DNA from: Bacteroidales bacterium
GTDB taxonomy: Bacteria > Bacteroidota > Bacteroidia > Bacteroidales > P3
NCBI GenBank assembly: GCA_900771365.1
Contig: CAAGNU010000154.1
Span: 1 to 19,668 of the forward strand
Direction: 5' to 3'
DNA: 19,668 bases
Shown here: in pieces, positions 15,580-19,668 of the stretch
How the letters are laid out: every line of letters starts with the position of its first letter
Position numbering within the stretch: position 1 is the first letter of the stretch
Notes under the pieces: generated by a model
Seen by the model: only the letters and a program-made list of their open reading frames with translations
The model's database searches: none
What the model was told of the DNA's origin: nothing
Position numbers and translations under genes: made by a program

Positions 15580-15825
15580 GTGTGATATGTGATTTGTAGT
15601 TTAACTGACTTGCAGATTCGGAGATTTGGAGATTCGCAGGCTTGCATATTGGGTGCGGCAGCCTCCCTTTTCGGAAAGGGGTGCCACGAAGTGGCGGGGT
15701 ATGTTTCGAATAATTATTCCTTATTAATTTGCTGACTTGCAGATTCGGAGATTTGCAGATTCGCAGGCTTGCGAGCCTTCCAATCCTCCAATTTCCCCAT
15801 CTTCTAATCTTCTATTATTCGTAAA
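15580..15825. repeat. Repeat-rich GH29 / AraC junction with a 41-bp direct repeat
   Basis: Two 41-bp copies lie at 15605-15645 and 15732-15772 (start CTGACTTGCAGATTCGGAG, end GCAGGCTTGC) with one mismatch. They flank about 86 bp holding two adjacent hairpins, CCCTTT/AAAGGG (15665-15680) and GCCAC/GTGGC (15683-15695), and a 12-bp palindrome GAATAATTATTC (15708-15719). An arm of 8-nt steps (CCAATCCT, CCAATTTC and so on, about 15780-15820) lies next to the AraC stop and is roughly complementary to the GGAGATT-type steps of the direct repeats. The region also holds a short GTGATAT/GTGATTT stretch near the GH29 start. Confidence 0.75.
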
Positions 15826-15855
15826 TTAATTGGCGGAGAGTTCGCAGCTGCTCTG

Positions 15856-16389
15856 TCACTTGGCCACGCGGTAGCGGCCTGCCTCGCCCTTGTGGCGCAC
15901 GGCGCGGCGGCGGTCGGTGGGGGTGCAGCCGTAGTAGCGGCGGTAGAGGCGGCAGAGGTTCGTGTGGTCGATGGCGCCGGCGCGGCGGGCCACATCGCCG
16001 ATGTTCATGTCGGTATAGCGCAGCAGCTCGTCGGACAGGCGCAGCGCGTAGCGGTTGCAGAACTCCGACAGCGTCAAACCCGTGAGCACATGTATGAAGC
16101 CGTAGAAATCGTTGGTCGAGAGCGACAGCTTCCCCACGCCGCGGCGCTTCCGCTCGTCGTAGCAGTACCACACGGGCATATTCAGCCCCTCGCGGCCGAA
16201 GAACGTCGTGCGGTCGGAGCCGCCGGCGGCCAGGAACTGCAAGAAACGGTCGAGAATCGGTATGCCGGAGGGCTGCAAGTTGCGCTCCAACGGCTCCCAG
16301 TGCCACTCGCCGCGCACATTATAGACGCGCTCCGCATCGAAAGGCGAGATAAACAGCTGGTCCAGACTGAAAGTAGGCTCGAATGACAT
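15856..16389 (-). CDS. AraC-family DNA-binding regulator, short form
   Basis: A 177-residue protein whose C-terminal half is an AraC-type double helix-turn-helix (about residues 86-163). The first helix pair is around STNDFYGFIHVLTGLTLSEFC. A linker RLSDELLRYTDMNIGDVARRAG leads to the second motif DHTNLCRLYRRYYGCTPTDRR, whose end resembles the family signature. The first 85 residues have no sensor domain that I recognise, and there is no signal peptide or membrane segment, so it should be cytoplasmic. It lies 281 bp upstream of the fucosidase gene on the same strand, and a dyad-repeat array lies upstream of it. Autoregulation or control of the fucosidase is possible but only inferred. Confidence 0.85.
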   Translation of the reverse strand: MSFEPTFSLDQLFISPFDAERVYNVRGEWHWEPLERNLQPSGIPILDRFLQFLAAGGSDRTTFFGREGLNMPVWYCYDERKRRGVGKLSLSTNDFYGFIHVLTGLTLSEFCNRYALRLSDELLRYTDMNIGDVARRAGAIDHTNLCRLYRRYYGCTPTDRRRAVRHKGEAGRYRVAK

Positions 16390-16489
16390 AACTGAGGTTT
16401 TTTAAGACAATAAAATCGATTTACAACACCATAAACGCACACTTCGACGAAATATTGTGTCAAAAAATCTTTGCAACGATATTTTCTTC

Positions 16490-16694
16490 GCCGAATTGAC
16501 AACCCTCAATGCGGCCAAGCAACTGACTACGCCGAATTGTCAGCCCTCAATGCGGCCACACAACTAACGCTGCCCAATTGAAGGCCTACAATTCGGCTAC
16601 ACAACCAACGTTGCCCAATTGAAGGCATGCAATGCAGCCACACAACTAACGTTGCCCAAATGAAGACCTGCAATTTGGCCAACTGACTAACAAT
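16490..16694. repeat. Five 41-bp tandem dyad repeats
   Basis: Units start at 16490, 16531, 16572, 16613 and 16654 with GCC(G/C)AAtTG. Each unit is a roughly 26-bp imperfect palindrome plus a 15-bp spacer similar to ACACAACTAACGTT. The best dyad is the third (outer GCC/GGC, then AATTG/CAATT, centre AGGCCT). Units diverge at about a quarter of positions, but the spacing is exactly constant. Confidence 0.9.
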
Positions 16695-16710
16695 GCCGAA
16701 AAAACACGCC

Positions 16711-16794
16711 GCAACGCCGCCTTTCGTCCCTCCGACATCCTCCCGCACCCCTGCAACGCCGCCCCCGACAGCGTCGCCATCCTCCCGCATCGCT
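16711..16794. repeat. Two 42-bp tandem repeats
   Basis: Both copies (16711-16752 and 16753-16794) start GCAACGCCGC and share ATCCTCCCGCA. The middle is diverged, and a third start (GCAAAAACGC) follows at 16795. They directly follow the 41-bp array with nearly the same period but unrelated sequence. Confidence 0.8.
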
Positions 16795-16796
16795 GC

Positions 16797-16839
16797 AAAA
16801 ACGCGGAAGGCGGCCAAATGTCGGCCGTCCTCCGCGTTT
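16797..16839 (-). terminator. Rho-independent terminator after the outer-membrane gene pair
   Basis: A 17-bp inverted repeat (arms 16799-16815 and 16823-16839, two mismatched positions, outer 9 bp AAACGCGGA/TCCGCGTTT perfect) has a 7-nt loop. On the minus strand it starts 26 nt past the stop of the 215-residue protein and is followed by a five-T run. It is a classical intrinsic terminator layout. Confidence 0.9.
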
Positions 16840-16865
16840 CGGAGATAAAATGAAGGTGTGACAGG

Positions 16866-17513
16866 CTAAAAATGATAGACGAGGCCGAGGTATGGGCCGT
16901 CGAGGAAGGGCATATCGAAGGGGTCGCGTTCCGCGTCGCGCAAGAAGGAGATGATGCCGTTGAAGGATGCCGTGACGCCGAGGTGGTTGTTGAATGCGGG
17001 GAGGCCGTGGGTTATCAGATATTCGTAGCCGAAAGAGAACGCGGGGCGGATGTAGCTGTAGCGGGTCATGTCGGTCATGTCGTTAGAAAGGTGGTGGACG
17101 TGGCCGAAGCGGACGCCGACTTCGACATAGAATCCGGCACGACGGAAGAGGTAGCCGCGCACACCGAGGGTGAGGCCTTGTGCCGACTTTATGTCAAAGG
17201 AGAAGTCGCGGTCGATATACGCTCCATCGGAGAAGTTGTTGGCCGAGTAGGTCGCCGTCAGGGCGAATCGGTCGGCAAAGAAGTATCCGTAGCCGAGGTT
17301 CAAATTCCCGTTAGTGATTTCCATGTAGTCGTTTGTCAGAGTCAACGGGCACTCCCTCATGTTGGCGAACACAAACGAGCCGCCTTTTTCCGCCTTGGCA
17401 CGCTGGAGAGCGATGTCGTGCATCTTCAGACTGTCGGACGGGCGTGCGACGCGCTGTCCCCACACGGGAATGAGCATGGCGACAAATGCAATGGTGATAA
17501 AAAACTGTTTCAT
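16866..17513 (-). CDS. Outer-membrane beta-barrel protein, second of pair
   Basis: A 215-residue protein with a signal peptide (MKQFFITIAFVAMLIPVWGQ). Alternating-residue strands follow, ending in a C-terminal aromatic (GPYLGLVYHF), as is usual for outer-membrane barrels. Strand-like segments include NLNLGYGYFFADRFALTATYSAN, GLTLGVRGYLFRRAGFYVEVGVRFG and YSYIRPAFSFGYEYLI. Its length would suit an eight-stranded barrel. I do not recognise a specific family or ligand. It starts 12 bp after the 184-residue barrel gene, so the two are almost certainly co-transcribed and end at the terminator just downstream. Confidence 0.8.
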   Translation of the reverse strand: MKQFFITIAFVAMLIPVWGQRVARPSDSLKMHDIALQRAKAEKGGSFVFANMRECPLTLTNDYMEITNGNLNLGYGYFFADRFALTATYSANNFSDGAYIDRDFSFDIKSAQGLTLGVRGYLFRRAGFYVEVGVRFGHVHHLSNDMTDMTRYSYIRPAFSFGYEYLITHGLPAFNNHLGVTASFNGIISFLRDAERDPFDMPFLDGPYLGLVYHF

Positions 17514-17525
17514 GATGTTGCAAGA

Positions 17526-18080
17526 TTAGAAGTTGATAAAGAAGCCGCTGTTCAACTGCATCGAGCGGAATTGTAGGTTCAGCGTCCACGAGTCAAAATT
17601 GCCGAAGAAGAGCAGGGGCAATGTCGCCGAGAGCTCGAAGCCGAAGTTCACCTTTCTGTCGAGGGGGAGGAAGTTGATTTTTGCCCCCAATCCGGCAAAC
17701 AGGTAGCCGAGCCAGTAGCGCTGCCCCCTTGCCACGTCGGCTGACGATGCAATGTCGCCCCATTGCAGGTTGCCGCCAGTGGTGAGGAAGAAATGTTGCT
17801 TGCGGTCCACATAGTGGCGGACGGACGGGGCAACGGAATAATCGACTGCCTGTAATGTGGGAGAGTCATTGATGCTGCGCGCCAAATCCACGTCCAAGCC
17901 CCAGCGTCCAATCTTGTACTCGCCCCCAAGCGATACGTGCCACCCAATAATGTCTGAATCTTTGCTGGCGATTCCTCCCCCCGCCTTGATGGTGAAAGGG
18001 CCATCCAGCATCTGCTGCGCCCCTGCTGCCCCGCCCGACAGACATGCGATGACAAATAATAAAATCTTTATTTTCTTCAT
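17526..18080 (-). CDS. Outer-membrane beta-barrel protein, first of pair
   Basis: A 184-residue protein with a signal peptide (MKKIKILLFVIACLSGGAAGAQQ). Beta-strand-like segments follow (FTIKAGGGIAS, WHVSLGGEYKIGRWGLDVDLA, FFLTTGGNLQWG, WLGYLFAGLGAKINFLP, VNFGFELSATLPLLFF), with the C-terminus ending in SGFFINF. It looks like a small outer-membrane barrel; I cannot name a family or substrate. It is the lead gene of a two-gene unit and has a roughly 90-nt leader predicted to fold as a pseudoknot, of the same design as the leader of the gene at 19548. Post-transcriptional control of the pair is therefore a reasonable inference. Confidence 0.8.
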   Translation of the reverse strand: MKKIKILLFVIACLSGGAAGAQQMLDGPFTIKAGGGIASKDSDIIGWHVSLGGEYKIGRWGLDVDLARSINDSPTLQAVDYSVAPSVRHYVDRKQHFFLTTGGNLQWGDIASSADVARGQRYWLGYLFAGLGAKINFLPLDRKVNFGFELSATLPLLFFGNFDSWTLNLQFRSMQLNSGFFINF

Positions 18081-18094
18081 ATTTTAAAGTTTTG

Positions 18095-18164
18095 GTAGGC
18101 TCTAAAAATTGATTATTTTGTCATCTGGCTTTGACGGAGAGCCTACTTTTCCCGCTTCGCCAGA
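18095..18164 (-). promoter_or_regulatory. Candidate pseudoknot leader RNA, copy 1
   Basis: In the mRNA sense, helix A is UCUGGC (18164-18159) with GCCAGA (18129-18124), and helix B is GUAGGCUCU (18146-18138) with AGAGCCUAC (18103-18095). The strands interleave as A, B, A', B', the order of an H-type pseudoknot. Loops are 12, 8 and 20 nt, and B' ends 14 nt before the start codon. The design matches copy 2, with compensating changes. Confidence 0.6.
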
Positions 18165-18178
18165 GTTGTTATTATCTG

Positions 18179-18213
18179 CAAAGGTTATAATAGGTACGAT
18201 TTTGGGTCACAAA
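18179..18213 (-). promoter_or_regulatory. Possible promoter of the outer-membrane gene pair
   Basis: On the minus strand, TTTG (18213-18210), 23 nt of spacer and AACCTTTG (18186-18179) resemble the Bacteroidetes TTTG / TAnnTTTG promoter with one mismatch. The predicted start, about 8 nt before helix A of the leader, matches the geometry at the second leader, which raises confidence a little. Confidence 0.4.
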
Positions 18214-18279
18214 CCTCTTTCGGCATTAATATTTCAGACTAATCTTTACAATAGTATAACTGTCAAAAGAGATTGGCAA

Positions 18280-19548
18280 TCACCAAGGTATCTTATTGTG
18301 CGGCTGGCGGAGGATGCGCTCGGTCTCTCTGATGTTCTCCTCGGTGCGGGGGTGCTCGTTATCGACATAGCGGCGCTTGTATTCCGCCACGCCCTCGTAG
18401 GTGTGCTCCGCCAGGATGCACTCCTCCTTGCCGCTTATCTTCAGGCGGGTCGAACGGCAGCCTCGTTCCTTCGCCTCCAGCGTGAACTTATACCAATACT
18501 CATATTCATACTGGACGAAATCAAGCTGGTAGCGGCCGTTATATTTATGATAGCAGTAATGTGTCCTTGAAGCGCTCTGCTCGTCCTCGCAATAGGGATG
18601 GCTGGTGAAGTAAATCTTAGGCTTATACGTGAAACGCGGAATCTCCCATACCGCATCCACTATGGCCAGCTCGTCTTTCGTGATTACAAAGACTGCCGTG
18701 TAGCAGGTGTCCAAGAGTTTCACAGGAATTGTCGCCGTGACGCGGTAATAGCCCTTGCCGTCCTGCGAGAAGGTTTCCATCACAAACTTCGACTTCTTTG
18801 ATAATATGAGGTTCCTTGTTTTCTTGCCACCAAATACAATGTCAGTCGAAGCAGCTCTCCAGCAATCCGACGGCTTACTGAACCTGTCCACAAGCATCAT
18901 CCTGTCCAGGCTGTCGGGGCCTATCAGGCTGCGCCAGTACGCCTTGTTGTAAACCAACACCGTGTCAAGACGCTGATATAAGCGGTACAGCTCTTCGTCC
19001 CATTGGCTCGAATTCGGGCCGTGATGGGCCTTGAGCGGTTTGCCATTATATGGCTGCATATACATTCGCATCAGGCCTTCGCTCTTGACAAACAGGCTGT
19101 CGTTGAGCATCTGTCGGTTGCGGTATTGCCATATCCCCACCGCATCCTCGACGCGGTAATTCTCGGGGATGCGCCTAAAGACCTCCTCCAACAGCTTTCG
19201 CGCCGAGCCATACTCCACAACCTCCACAGGCCGCAGCTGCCTGACATTCGGCTCAAGGACCACTTTGCCTTTCCGCTTGGCCAGCTGCCGCGCCTCGATG
19301 GTGTCCGAGCTGTACCCAAGCGACGAGATTACAACTTTGGTGTCCTTCATCCCTTGCGGAATATGCAGGGCAAATTGCCCCGCCTCGTTGCAGTACGTGC
19401 CGACGCAGGTGTTCACCACATGCACGGCAGCATACGGGATGCCCTGCTTCGTGCCGCCGTCACACACACAGCCCTCTATGGCCTCCTGGCAGCGTGACGA
19501 CGACAATGCAGCTACCATCAAAACGAATAAAACCAATCTGCGATTCAT
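18280..19548 (-). CDS. Exported protein with CarboxypepD_reg-like N-terminal domain
   Basis: A 422-residue protein with a signal peptide (MNRRLVLFVLMVAALSSSRC; Cys20 might instead be a lipidation site, but the lipobox is poor). Residues about 22-98 fit the carboxypeptidase regulatory-like (Ig-fold) domain of Bacteroidetes: IEGCVCDGGTKQGIPYAAVH, GTYCNEAGQFALHIP, VVISSLGYSSDTI. The remaining roughly 320 residues are of a type often attached to it (LLEEVFRRIPENY, GIWQYRNRQMLNDSLFVKSEG, FTYKPKIYFTSHPY), probably beta-rich; function is unknown. No TonB-dependent barrel is present, so it is not a SusC receptor. Its mRNA carries the second copy of the pseudoknot leader. Confidence 0.8.
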   Translation of the reverse strand: MNRRLVLFVLMVAALSSSRCQEAIEGCVCDGGTKQGIPYAAVHVVNTCVGTYCNEAGQFALHIPQGMKDTKVVISSLGYSSDTIEARQLAKRKGKVVLEPNVRQLRPVEVVEYGSARKLLEEVFRRIPENYRVEDAVGIWQYRNRQMLNDSLFVKSEGLMRMYMQPYNGKPLKAHHGPNSSQWDEELYRLYQRLDTVLVYNKAYWRSLIGPDSLDRMMLVDRFSKPSDCWRAASTDIVFGGKKTRNLILSKKSKFVMETFSQDGKGYYRVTATIPVKLLDTCYTAVFVITKDELAIVDAVWEIPRFTYKPKIYFTSHPYCEDEQSASRTHYCYHKYNGRYQLDFVQYEYEYWYKFTLEAKERGCRSTRLKISGKEECILAEHTYEGVAEYKRRYVDNEHPRTEENIRETERILRQPHNKIPW

Positions 19549-19559
19549 ATTATTGAGGT

Positions 19560-19620
19560 GGGTTCTATAAATTCATTTTTTGCCTCCTGAATGGGCAGAA
19601 CCCGTTAACCCATCATTCAG
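19560..19620 (-). promoter_or_regulatory. Candidate pseudoknot leader RNA, copy 2
   Basis: In the mRNA sense, helix A is CUGAAUG (19620-19614) with CAUUCAG (19593-19587), and helix B is GGGUUCU (19603-19597) with AGAACCC (19566-19560). They interleave exactly as in copy 1. Loops are 10, 3 and 20 nt, and B' ends 11 nt before the start codon. The last loop and B' are also alike in sequence to copy 1. Confidence 0.6.
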
Positions 19621-19639
19621 CTGGATTATTTTCGTGCTG

Positions 19640-19647
19640 CAAAGTTA
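19640..19647 (-). promoter_or_regulatory. -7 promoter box of the CarboxypepD_reg-like gene
   Basis: TAACTTTG on the minus strand is an exact match to the Bacteroidetes -7 consensus TAnnTTTG, followed by GCA. The -33 TTTG would fall at or beyond the window end, so it cannot be checked. The implied transcription start gives a leader of about 85 nt that opens with helix A of the pseudoknot. Confidence 0.6.
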
Positions 19648-19668
19648 CACTTTTTTTCTCATTTAGAA

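Larger units (their letters stand above)
16390..16865. other. 476-bp intergenic region upstream of the AraC gene
   Basis: It consists of about 100 bp of AT-rich probable promoter sequence next to the AraC gene (a weak TATCGTTG near 16475-16482 on the minus strand resembles a -7 box), then the 41-bp and 42-bp arrays, then the terminator of the outer-membrane gene pair. An open frame of 96 codons across the arrays is not credible as a gene. Confidence 0.6.

Noticed and set aside
16490..16694. CRISPR array
   Set aside because: The repeated part diverges between units, the spacers are similar to each other rather than unique and are only 15 bp, and no cas genes are present.
16527..16817. 96-codon minus-strand open frame across the 41-bp and 42-bp arrays
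   Set aside because: It spans two unrelated repeat arrays whose periods (41 and 42) do not both preserve a frame, and it runs through the terminator stem. No domain is recognisable.

Overview
The window looks like a chromosomal fragment from Bacteroidales, most likely Prevotellaceae or a close relative. The basis is the gene content: DUF4919 proteins, a lipoprotein M3 peptidase, a TlpA-type thioredoxin with a DUF4369-like front domain, a secreted GH29 fucosidase and a CarboxypepD_reg-like protein. Ribosome binding sites are absent and TAnnTTTG-type promoter boxes are present. No rRNA, tRNA, CRISPR, phage or transposase genes were seen. The assignment is by recognition; no search was run.

Layout. 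Positions 1-6546 are all minus strand. In transcription order they hold a TlpA-like thioredoxin lipoprotein/secreted protein (5119-6546), an M3 peptidase (2737-4851), a small PspC protein (2430-2627) and two tandem DUF4919 paralogues (1197-2369 and 62-1153). A 588-bp divergent gap (6547-7134) precedes a tight plus-strand operon. It comprises a CPA2 antiporter (7135-9447), an S41 C-terminal processing peptidase (9444-11081) and an O-antigen ligase/polymerase-like membrane protein (11078-12670), joined by ATGA stop/start overlaps. An M16 peptidase follows (12738-13955). The rest is minus strand: GH29 alpha-L-fucosidase (14183-15574), an AraC-type regulator (15856-16389), two outer-membrane beta-barrel proteins (16866-17513 and 17526-18080) and a CarboxypepD_reg-like exported protein (18280-19548). 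Most products are exported or envelope-located, so the region reads as envelope housekeeping plus fucose-glycan handling.

The most interesting material lies outside the reading frames. (1) The 5' leaders of the genes at 18080 and 19548 share an interleaved two-helix (H-type pseudoknot) design. Both helices are kept although their sequences differ, the third loop is 20 nt in both, and the 3' strand ends 11-14 nt before the start codon: a candidate undescribed cis-regulatory RNA. (2) Three perfect 16-bp repeats sit just after the start codon of the O-antigen ligase-like gene. Each copy is read in a different frame, so gain or loss of one copy would switch the gene off. (3) Nearly every gene junction carries a two-armed 7-nt-period repeat that has the same orientation relative to the downstream gene and sometimes supplies the stop codon of the upstream gene. 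(4) Five 41-bp dyad repeats followed by two 42-bp repeats lie upstream of the AraC gene.
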